Source of the DNA: Forficula auricularia
Taxonomy: Eukaryota; Arthropoda; Insecta; Dermaptera; Forficulidae
DNA length: 64,000 nt
Direction of reading: 5' to 3'
NCBI GenBank assembly: GCA_024734495.1
Contig: JALMQS010000055.1
Location: forward strand, 7,621,386-7,685,385
In this document: piece after piece, positions 56,600-64,000 of the stretch
Layout of the letters: each line of letters starts with the position of its first letter
How positions within the stretch are numbered: the stretch's first letter is position 1
Translations under genes and position numbers: made by a program
Notes under the pieces: model-generated
Seen by the model: the letters and a program-made list of their open reading frames with translations, nothing else
Database searches by the model: none
Told to the model about the DNA's origin: nothing

Positions 56600-57215
56600 T
56601 AAGTAGAAACCGACTTTATTGAAGTGATAACTTCTTTTGGCGCGCTTTGCATAATTTTTAATTTACTTGGCAGTAAATTGGATTGAGCCGTCACGTGGCA
56701 CGCCGGTTCCCAAGCGTCACGGTTGGGGTCTGTGTCTATATCTGGTTTTCAATTCAAGCCACAGATGGCGCTGCAGCATTAAGTCTAATCTCATATTAAT
56801 ATCTAATATTTTAATTTTGGCGCTTATGTTCATTTTTATTTTCCTGGGCAGTAAATGTGATTGAGCCGTCACGCGTCACGTGACGCTTCGAGTCACACGT
56901 TACGGTTGGGCTGTGGTCTAGTATCAGTTCAATCATTGTCGGAAAATATATTAATTATTCATTTTCAAAAAATAATAAAATTATTAAAATTTACGTCACG
57001 CGTCACGGTTGGGCTGTGGTCTAGTACCAGTTCAATCATTGTCGGAAAATATATTAATTATTCTTTTTCAAAAGATAATAAAAAAATATAAATTTTAATG
57101 ATTTTAGAATATTAGAATTATAAATGACATATAAGTTATCACTCATGTCGTGTGGTCTTAAGCCCACACCCGAAAAATTATTTATATTAAGTAGAAGACC
57201 GACTTTATTTCATTT
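56600..57215 (+). repeat. Cluster of direct repeats
   Basis: CACGGTTGGGCTGTGGTCTA and TTCAATCATTGTCGGAAAAT recur about 100-103 bases apart (56900-56990 and 57003-57095). A diverged third copy lies at 56690-56760 with CAGTAAATTGGATTGAGCCG, which also recurs at 56850-56870. AAGTAGAAACCGACTTTATT (56602) and AAGTAGAAGACCGACTTTAT (57189) form a flanking pair. This looks like a tandemly expanded repeat, not a gene. Confidence 0.65.
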
Positions 57216-57294
57216 ATTGTAAATTCGAGCCTCTGTTATTCCCGGCAACTACCATTTTGACTTTGTTACTAGTTCTCTTTGTCTACTTTGCATA

Positions 57295-57350
57295 GCGTGT
57301 GAAATTGCAGTGTAGCCGCCGGGTCTCGAACCCAAATCCATAAAATGGTT
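57295..57350 (-). repeat. B-box-containing tRNA-like patch
   Basis: On the minus strand GGGTTCGAGACCCGG (about 57320-57335) is a good B box followed by CGGCTACACTGC. No matching A box or tail was delimited, so a SINE head remnant is only possible. Confidence 0.3.
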
Positions 57351-57847
57351 TATTTTTACCCCTAAGAGGATATCAGGCTATATAAAATTGGATTTGCTCA
57401 ACAATTTCTTCTGATCATTCTTTTAAAGCTTCTCGACTTGAACGAAAAAATAATTACTTTTTTTCTTCTTTTTATAATCGATCTCCGAGAGTCATATATC
57501 GATTCTTGCTGGCTGCATTTTAATGAGCGGAAACTGATTTTCTAATAAACAGAAAGAATTTGCTTTATTGCTAATAAATTTTGGATTTTTTCGTTCTTTC
57601 TCCGGTTTTGATAAATAAATAGATCAACATAAATAAATAAAAATGCGAGATTTTATAATCGCACTATCGGGTATTTTAATAGTGGAAGAGTTATTTATTT
57701 AAATTAATTAGTTTTAAGAGACAATAACTATAAATCCTGCAATCTTACTATTATTATCTTACACTTTTGGAAATTTCAAAAAAGACCTAAAAACGAAATT
57801 AATTGAATTGTTCGGAATTCATTTTGGGAGATTCTTTTGAATTAGAC

Positions 57848-57972
57848 TGATGCGTACAAAGCTTACTTGATGTATTGTTAATCGTTTTATTGTTTATATT
57901 TATATGTTGATGTTGTTGTTGAATAAATGTTTTAAATGAGATTACGAGTTCTTAATTAATATGATCGTAATA
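57848..57972 (+). repeat. 5' LTR
   Basis: It starts TGATGCGTACAAAGCTTAC and ends GATCGTAATA. It contains TTTATATTTATATG and a polyadenylation-type AATAAA within GTTGAATAAATG. The 3' LTR differs by a 6-base insertion and one or two substitutions. The ends are TG...TA, not the common TG...CA. Confidence 0.9.
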
Positions 57973-57990
57973 TTGGCGCCCGAACAATGT
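57973..57990 (+). other. Primer-binding site
   Basis: TGGCGCCCGAACA (57974-57986) follows the 5' LTR by one base. It matches the start of the site used by lysine-tRNA-primed retroelements, after which (ATGTG) the match is lost. Confidence 0.8.
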
Positions 57991-58119
57991 GAAAATGATA
58001 AGAAAACCTAGTAGACCACTAGTGAAGAGGAATAAGAAAAATGATTTTGCGAATATGGAAATAACGAGGGGGAGATATCGAAGATCAAGGATCATATAAA
58101 AAAAGGTGAGCATAGAGTA

Positions 58120-58992
58120 ATGGATTTGGGAGAGGAGGTGAATAAATTAAAAAATGAATTCGAAAAAATAATAAAAAAATTAAAAGATGATTTGGAAGAG
58201 GAAAAAAACAAGAGGATAGAGTTGGAAGAAATAATAAAAAGGAAGGAAAATTCGGAAAAGGGAAGTGATTTCGAGATTAATAGGAATATTCAATTAGCAG
58301 ACGTGGGAAAATTCCTTCCGGTGTTTAGAGCTCTCCCAGAGGAAGATCCGAAGTTATTTTTAAAAAAGGTCGAGAATACTCTATTAAAATATAAAGTACC
58401 GGAATATGTTTGGCTCATGGTGGTTTCGGATCAGTTGTTAGATAAGGCCAAGACATGGTGGCGGGTGGTCAATCAATTTCCAGCGTTGGATTGGAAAGAT
58501 TTTAAAATGAAATTTCTCCGAGAATACGATAGTTTAATCGTAGTCTCAAAGTTAAAGGTTATGTTTTATGAGGAGAAACAGAGAAAAGACGAACCTATAA
58601 GGTTATTTATTGAGAATAAGATGGCTTTATATAAGAGAGTTTTTCCGGACGAAGATGCTGGTTCAATCCTTCAAGTTTTAGTGGAGATGATTACTCCACG
58701 TGTTAGATCGTCCATTAGGGGAATGAAATTCACTGATATTGAAGGGTTTATGCAGACGGTAGAAGAAATAGAAAGGGATTTAAAGGATATGGATAAAGAA
58801 GAAATAGAAAGGGATTTAAAGGATATGGATAAAGAAGAGAAGACAAGTCCCACTCAGGATAGAAGTTGCATTCAGGATAGACGTTTTTGTGGATTCTGTA
58901 GGCGGGAAGGACATGGGGAAGACACTTGCTTCAAGAAGGGAAACGAGTGGAGGGGCAAGGAAAAAGGGAGTTCCTTGTCCAAAAAGCAGTAG
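58120..58992 (+). CDS. gag: Retrotransposon Gag with CCHC zinc knuckle
   Basis: 290 residues, intact. Residues 1-50 are a charged coiled coil (KLKNEFEKIIKKLKDDLEEE). The central part has the retrotransposon Gag fold signatures VGKFLPVFRALPEEDPKLF, KAKTWWRVV and DWKDFKMKFLREYD. Near the C terminus CGFCRREGHGEDTC is a CX2CX4HX4C zinc knuckle, the nucleic-acid-binding motif that packages the element RNA. A 12-residue block EEIERDLKDMDK is tandemly repeated (36 bp, 58762-58833). The ATG follows a 147-base leader that contains a donor-like AGGTGAGC just upstream. It is the only intact mobile-element protein in the window. Confidence 0.9.
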   Translation: MDLGEEVNKLKNEFEKIIKKLKDDLEEEKNKRIELEEIIKRKENSEKGSDFEINRNIQLADVGKFLPVFRALPEEDPKLFLKKVENTLLKYKVPEYVWLMVVSDQLLDKAKTWWRVVNQFPALDWKDFKMKFLREYDSLIVVSKLKVMFYEEKQRKDEPIRLFIENKMALYKRVFPDEDAGSILQVLVEMITPRVRSSIRGMKFTDIEGFMQTVEEIERDLKDMDKEEIERDLKDMDKEEKTSPTQDRSCIQDRRFCGFCRREGHGEDTCFKKGNEWRGKEKGSSLSKKQ

Positions 58993-59369
58993 GATTCCCT
59001 AAGAAAGTAGGAATAGAAAGTGAGATCGCTAGTCATATTATTTGTTGTGTGAATAAATTTTCGGAAATCATTAGGCCATCAATGGAATTACAAATAGAGG
59101 AAAGTAGAAGGGCATTAACTAATGAAGATGATTTAATTCCGTACTGGTTGAAGGAAGTCAAGGAGGATGAGTTGAATATAATGGAAGAGGAGAAACTAGA
59201 TGCTGGTCAGATGAAATTAAATCAAAATAAGGAAGAGTTACTTCATCAAATAAAATTATATTTAGAAGAATCGATGGATGGAGCAAAAATTATTGAAAAT
59301 AGTCAAGAAAGGGGCAGGTTAGTTAAATATCATTCGAGTTATTTTAAACCTAGGAAGAAAGAAGAATGA
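58926..59369 (+). CDS. Short frame overlapping gag in -1 (pol remnant?)
   Basis: The frame is open for 147 codons in the -1 frame relative to gag and overlaps it by 67 bases, the usual geometry for ribosomal frameshift expression of pol. I see no canonical slippery heptamer in the overlap. The product has no protease, reverse transcriptase or integrase motif. It is glutamate/lysine-rich and ends GRLVKYHSSYFKPRKKEE, reminiscent of the basic C-terminal end of integrases (...LKPY). It may be the two ends of pol joined by an internal deletion. The start codon is uncertain. Confidence 0.5.
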   Translation: MLQEGKRVEGQGKREFLVQKAVGFPKKVGIESEIASHIICCVNKFSEIIRPSMELQIEESRRALTNEDDLIPYWLKEVKEDELNIMEEEKLDAGQMKLNQNKEELLHQIKLYLEESMDGAKIIENSQERGRLVKYHSSYFKPRKKEE

Positions 59370-59395
59370 TCCTGTGGGAAGCTGCGTCCGTGTTC

Positions 59396-59410
59396 TAAGG
59401 AGGGGAGAAT
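59396..59410 (+). other. Polypurine tract
   Basis: AAGGAGGGGAGAA directly precedes the 3' LTR, the expected position for the plus-strand primer. Confidence 0.8.
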
Positions 59411-59541
59411 TGATGCGTACAAAGCTTACTTGATGTATTGTTAATCGTTTTATTGTTTGTATTTATATTTATATGTTGATGTTGTTGTTAAATAAATGTT
59501 TTAAATGAGATTACGAGTTCTTAATTAATATGATCGTAATA
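59411..59541 (+). repeat. 3' LTR
   Basis: Matches the 5' LTR, with an extra TATTTA unit (TGTTTGTATTTATATTTATA) and TTAAATAAATG instead of TGAATAAATG. It is followed by the AGAC target duplication. Confidence 0.9.
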
Positions 59542-60126
59542 AGACTACTGAGGGAGATATTTAAAAATAAATTCAAAATTTTTTGTGTTTTCTAACACGT
59601 TTCGGTTTCTTATTCTTCACTGATGAGAGATATAATAAAAATTAATTAACTCATATAATTGAATTTTTAGATCATCAAGATCACTTCGAGTTTCATTTTA
59701 CTAATTCATCTTCAGGATTAAAAGTCGAATCGTCGGAAAAACTCTAGATTTTAATTAATTTTTCTAATTTCATCATAGGAAATCCAACTCGAACACTATA
59801 TAGATTTTCTAATGTTTTATTACCAATATCCTGATCAATAATAAATATACATAATTATTTATTAGCAATTATAGAACTTTTCATTTTTCTTTTCACTATT
59901 TTTTTTCTTACCTAAAATTTCCACATCATACATAACAGAGACCTGCAATAAATAACGTTGTTTAAATAAATATGTCGGATTCTAATAAATTTTCGGCTGC
60001 TGAATCTGAAAATAAATTTCTTTTTTACGTATCACATCTCATTTGTACATTATAAGAATTAATTATGAAAAAGGTGCTCAACTTTGCCATGTTAAAGTGA
60101 CAAAATACTACTTTTCTCAAACCAAA

Positions 60127-61083
60127 AAAGGAAAACGAATATAAGTGAAGCTTCTATTTGGGCCTGTAAAAACTTCTATTTGTTTTTTTTTTGAAATATT
60201 TTTGTAATCTCACTTATGATCTGGGCATTGAAGAATAATGAAAAAAAAAAAAATAATAATAATAAATCTTAATTTTTGAGTAAGTTATTAGGGTATGAAA
60301 TGAATGAAAAGTGAGGAAAATTTGACAATTTCAAACTGTACCATCAAATTGTGATGTGATAGATTTTTGTTATACAAATTTCTACTTTATTTGAGTGTAG
60401 GAATTAGAATATTAATCATTAATACGAACAACTTTTCAAAAGTTGAATTTTGTAGACCTGTGTGATTTTGTTAATGAATCTAAATCTGATAAATTTTAAT
60501 TAATTATTTTTCAAATTGATGTAAGTATGTACTAGGTAGGTATGACTTTTTATCTTTTTTGATTTGTTCGTTTAATGTGCTTTATGATTATTGAATCTGA
60601 TTACAATTATCGATTGATTATAAAATATCGCCAGCTAGATTTATTATCGATATTAATATTTATATGTGGTTACTGGTTATATAATCGTCTTAGTGGCCTA
60701 TAGGTGCGTGAGTATGCGTTGTTTTGTTTATTGAAGTGACATAGATAACAACCGGCTTATAAATATATCCTCTCGGCTAAAGATTAATTTGTTAAGTTGA
60801 ACAATCAATTTGTGACCCCCTTGCCCTTTTCAATTCTCTATACAGAACCATATTCGGAGGAGAGATAACACTATTCTCGTTCTTGCTTCTTTACTATTCT
60901 TGTTCTACAAATATGTATAAATAATAATTAATTTAATTAATATTTTGTAGAAAGTCACAAGTTTTACAACATATCGAGATGGCGAGTAGAAGTCAGATGA
61001 TAATAGTGCACAGATATTGATTTCAACATTTAAGGATAATATGTTTGAGTATGTTAGTTTAAGAAACAACATGTATATATATG
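60127..61083. other. No recognisable feature
   Basis: AT-rich sequence. The stretch 60670-60900 is slightly more complex. No gene or repeat partner was seen. Confidence 0.45.
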
Positions 61084-61695
61084 AGGGTGGTCCTGATTTT
61101 GGGTATTTTCGAATTTTTAAGCTAACAGAGTCTCATATGGATCATAAATAAAAAAAAATATCCTCAAATTTCAAGTCTCTATCTCAATTTTAACCTAGTG
61201 ATACAGAGCGATTAAGTTACCCTTCTAAATAACATGGGGCTTTTGGCATTGAATGATCAATTTTTTATTCCAGCCAAAGTAATGGTTCAAAAAATTGAAA
61301 ATTTGTAGACTTTATCTGTATAATAGTAGCTATTCTTCAGAATTTTTAAAGATTTTTAGCTACTACAATTTTGGAGTTACTTCTAGATAAAATATTGCTA
61401 TATCTTAGCATTAGTAAGTTATAGACTCCAAAATTATAATAGCTAAAAATCTGTAAAAATTCTGAGGGATAGCTACCATTATAAGGATAAAGTCTACAGA
61501 GTTTCAAATTTTTTGAACCATTACTCAATGCCAAAAACCTCATGTTATTTACATGGGAAACTTAATCGCTGTGTAGCACTAGGTTAAAATTGAGATAGAC
61601 TTGAAACTTAGGGGATATTTTTTAAAATTTATTTCTAACCATATGAGCCCCTGTCAGCGTAAATATTCAAAAATATCCAAAATAAGGAGCACCCT
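61084..61695. mobile_element. 612-bp imperfect foldback element
   Basis: AGGGTGGTCCTGATTTTGGG on the left is mirrored by CCAAAATAAGGAGCACCCT on the right. The arms (about 300 bp) remain alignable, e.g. TTTTGGCATTGA against TCAATGCCAAAA and CTTTATC against GATAAAG, around a loop near 61390. Divergence is higher than in the 8.8-kb element. There is no protein frame. Confidence 0.78.
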
Positions 61696-62084
61696 AATAT
61701 TCATAAATGTATTTTAAAATTATGTTTCTGATTATTATTATTTATATTTAATAATAATATAACTCTTTGATACTATCAACAAATGGGAAAGCAGATGCAG
61801 AATAACAAGAGAAAACATAAAATGTAGTTGTACTGCCAACTCAACATTATAATAGTTAAGAAACTTGGAATCTTGGAAACTACAAAGATGAGGGCAGATA
61901 TATAATTCAATCTTACTTTAAAGTCTGTGCAAGGGAGATGGAAAGACTTCCTCCTCTACAAAAGTAAACTTAGAACAGCTGAAATAAGGCATCTCGAAAA
62001 GGCTGTTTGGAAAATACAATAATATAGGAAAAGTTTCAAGAAGAAATTAATGAGGGTAACCTCTGTTTAATACAAATATTACCT
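61696..62084. other. No recognisable feature
   Basis: The stretch 61780-62050 is purine-rich and could be an old LINE remnant, but no motif is clear. Confidence 0.35.
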
Positions 62085-62136
62085 ATATGTATTTATATCA
62101 AGGAGAGGACAACCTCATTGATTTCTTCTTGAAAAC
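62085..62136. repeat. Fragment of a family C arm
   Basis: TATCAAGGAGAGGACAACCT and CATTGATTTCTTCTTG resemble the right arm of the 23.6-kb copy (GCATCAAGCAGAGGACAACC). Confidence 0.4.
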
Positions 62137-62170
62137 CGACTACTTTGCTACATTCGACAAGAAACTATTT

Positions 62171-62830
62171 TTAACCGACTTCAAAAAAGGAGGAGGTTCT
62201 CTATTCGATTGATTTTTTTTTGTGCATATGTTACCTTATATCTCCGCCAATTGTGAACCGATTTTGAAAAAAATTGCATTGGATTCAGTCTACCTTCTGA
62301 TTGGTCTCATTTTTTTCATAGGTATTAGACCTTTTTTGTTAGGTTTGCTCATACCTAACTTCTTTGTTTATGAACCGATTTCGATGATTCTTTTTTTATC
62401 CGATAGGGGGTGTCTTAGGGATGGTGTCATATTAATTTGGTCAAGTTCTGATGATATCATCACTATTGATAACATCACTAAAAAGAGAACAATCAAAATA
62501 ATTTTTAAGAAAAAAATAAAAACCGACTTCAAAAAATTAAATGCAACAAATAAAATACACTAAAAGGTATAAAATAATTATTATCTTATATATTTACAAC
62601 TAAACGACGAAATATTAACATGAAATGACTTTTTGAAGTCGGTGCCAAACATATACCTTTTATGAATCGCATTGGAACCGAGTACAAAAAGTAATTTCAT
62701 GTTAATATTTCGTCGTTTAGTTGTAACTAAATAAGTTAATAATTATTTTATACCTTTTAGTGTATTTTTATTTGTTGCATTTAATTATTTTGAAATCAGT
62801 TTTATTTTTTCTTAAAAATTATTTTTATCA
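62171..62830 (+). repeat. Family F foldback repeat, copy 2
   Basis: It starts TTAACCGACTTCAAAAAAGG like copy 1 at 54001, in the same orientation, and shares ATCCGATAGGGGGTGTCTT and the two inverted arms (about 62505-62650 and 62672-62830). The loop is shorter than in copy 1. The 113-codon frame at 62222 is repeat sequence. Confidence 0.8.
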
Positions 62831-63087
62831 AAAGTAAAGTTTCACTTTAAATTCACTCAACTGATTTGAACACGTCCCCGGATCTAAACAGAACAGAAAA
62901 ATCAAAAATCGAAGGCCAGAAAAGATCTGAGTAGACAAATGGATTTTTTTTTTGGGGGGGGGATTTCGTTATTCAGCAACAAATAACAAAGGTGTGCTTA
63001 CTTAATTAATAAATAAATGAAAATGAAATGAAAATAAATAAAAGAATATTGCAATAATTCTACTAATTTATTTATTATATTTCCAGC

Positions 63088-63840
63088 TAATAGAAGAAAA
63101 TAATCAATTAAAAAAAATCTACTAAAGGTAAGCGTTATATATTAATCGTGGGTGTATGTGTAAAATCCCCGTGAATCCCTAATTGATTTCATAACTAATT
63201 CCTATAATTTATTTATTTATTTAATTAATTGAATTTTATTATTTATTTATTCTATTTAAGGAAATAAAAATTAAAGAAGAAGAAAAAATTCCTTGGAATT
63301 TGATTTCCAACGAGGATTTGATGAATTATTATTAAAATATCTAAGATTATTTATTTATTTATTATTAGAGTATCTATTAGTTAGATATTTATATAATATA
63401 CTGAGTAAAACATTGTATAAATTCATATACTGTTTTTTCTCAAATTCAAAAATATTTCCAAACAAGTTTGTTCAGTACCCACCTCTCCATCCCCTCCCTC
63501 GATTAGCACTCATGGATTTAATTTTAACATTTTTTTATTTTATTTTCTTTGAAGGAAAGAAATACGAAAAAAGCCGAGTACCAAAAAAGGTATCGGGAGC
63601 GTGAAAAAAAAAACAAGGTACGGTATATAATTTATATACCGTATATTATATATATTATAATATTTTGCAGTGTAATTTTAAATACGACTGTAAAGTTAGT
63701 AGACATCAGACGAGAAATTAATGATTTTATAATCAATTTCAGTATCGGAGAAAATATAAAAAAAAAAACAAGTAGGCAATATCAACAAGAGTATCGACAA
63801 AGAATAAAAGAAAAAAATACAAAAGATCCAAGGTATGGTA
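63088..63840 (+). other. Possible small exons with a repeated YQ..YR.R motif
   Basis: Four short purine-rich blocks are each bounded by splice-like signals: TATATTTCCAG...AAAGGTAAGC (63088-63127), TTTAAG (63261 on), TTCTTTGAAG...AACAAGGTACGG (63555-63617), and ATTTCAG...CCAAGGTATGG (63741-63831). The third and fourth blocks encode AEYQKRYREREKKNK and SRQYQQEYRQRIKEKN, which share the pattern YQ-x2-YR-x-R. The reading phases of the blocks do not join cleanly, and the first block stops before its donor. Either a decayed gene or a transposon-borne frame is possible. I do not recognise the family. Confidence 0.3.
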
Positions 63841-64000
63841 TGAAAATTATATACATTTTTAATAAATTTATTATTACCATTAATAACTGTAATTAATTTT
63901 AGTACTTACTACTATCGATGCTGTTTTCTCGAGATATTTGGCAAAAATCGAATCACAAATATATATATCTTATTTTAGTTACCATAAAGCTATAGTTTCT

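Larger units (their letters stand above)
57848..59541 (+). mobile_element. Small gag-only LTR retrotransposon
   Basis: Two near-identical short LTRs (125 and 131 bp) enclose a primer-binding site, a gag gene, a second short frame and a polypurine tract. AGAC at 57844-57847 and 59542-59545 is a 4-bp TSD. The uninterrupted site exists at 52127-52130. No protease, reverse transcriptase or integrase domain is present in the 1.7 kb, so the element needs a helper. Gag and the Lys-type primer site suggest a Ty3/gypsy-like or related lineage. The low LTR divergence suggests a fairly recent insertion. Confidence 0.9.
57649..60126 (+). repeat. Family E repeat, copy 2 (with LTR element inside)
   Basis: It matches copy 1 (50408-50521 and 52062-52712) with only about 16 bases between the two matching segments. 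The LTR retrotransposon at 57848-59541 interrupts it at TTAGAC/TACTGAGGG. The segment after it includes AACACGTTTCGGTTTCTTAT and CTGATGAG, also present in copy 1. Confidence 0.85.

Overview
The window reads as a gene-poor, AT-rich, repeat-dense stretch of a eukaryotic nuclear genome, most likely an insect or another arthropod. I found no cellular protein-coding gene that I can name. The evidence for this origin is the set of RTE-type and Jockey-type LINE remnants, tRNA-derived SINEs with target-site duplications (TSDs), hAT-like and pogo-like non-autonomous DNA elements, long foldback elements, many microsatellites, and no bacterial-style gene packing. The few translatable stretches belong to mobile elements.

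Layout. 1-7 kb: a dispersed repeat (family A), two hAT-like elements (1092-1619 and 3669-4522) and a well-formed hammerhead-like motif at 1848-1906. 8.4-9.4 kb: a SINE with a poly(A) tail, then a 632-bp nearly perfect palindrome. 10-16 kb: a MITE, the first complete copy of a new short retroelement family (family C, 11732-11911) and a second SINE (15427-15616). 17-19.4 kb: two GC-richer islands in otherwise AT-rich DNA. 19.7-21.2 kb: a family A copy, a MITE, and an hAT-like element with a perfect 8-bp TSD that has another MITE inside it. 22.9-25.8 kb: inverted-repeat elements, including the family C copy (23570-23977) that carries a hammerhead-like core. 27-31 kb: family A, GC-rich islands and an inverted hAT copy. 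33-35.4 kb: a 1.1-kb foldback, then a tandem duplication interrupted by a 125-bp retroposon that contains a hammerhead-like fold. 38-43 kb: a Jockey-type LINE 3' end, a pogo-like MITE and a degenerate RTE-type LINE on the minus strand. 45-48 kb: a third SINE, another RTE fragment and an inverted family A copy. 49.2-53.5 kb: one hAT-like element (perfect TSD ATGTATAC) enlarged to 4.3 kb by nested repeats, among them a palindromic satellite-like array. 54-60 kb: a foldback repeat and a 1.7-kb gag-only LTR retrotransposon, inserted into a sequence whose uninterrupted relative lies at 52 kb. 61-64 kb: further foldbacks and possible small exons.

The most notable signal is a motif that recurs in unrelated repeats: CTGANGA, one spare nucleotide, a hairpin, GAAAC and GTC or GTT, usually with complementary flanks. 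This is the layout of a type I hammerhead ribozyme with little or no stem III. Compact hammerheads of this kind are known from Penelope-like retroelements. The best copies are at 35033-35085 (minus), 1848-1906 (plus) and 23720-23754 (minus). Two of them lie inside short retroposed elements with 12- and 14-bp TSDs. No Penelope reverse transcriptase is visible, so any partner element is elsewhere.

Limits: everything was done by eye. Repeat edges may be off by a few bases, family names rest on terminal motifs and TSD length, and the GC-rich islands are only candidates for exons or regulatory DNA.
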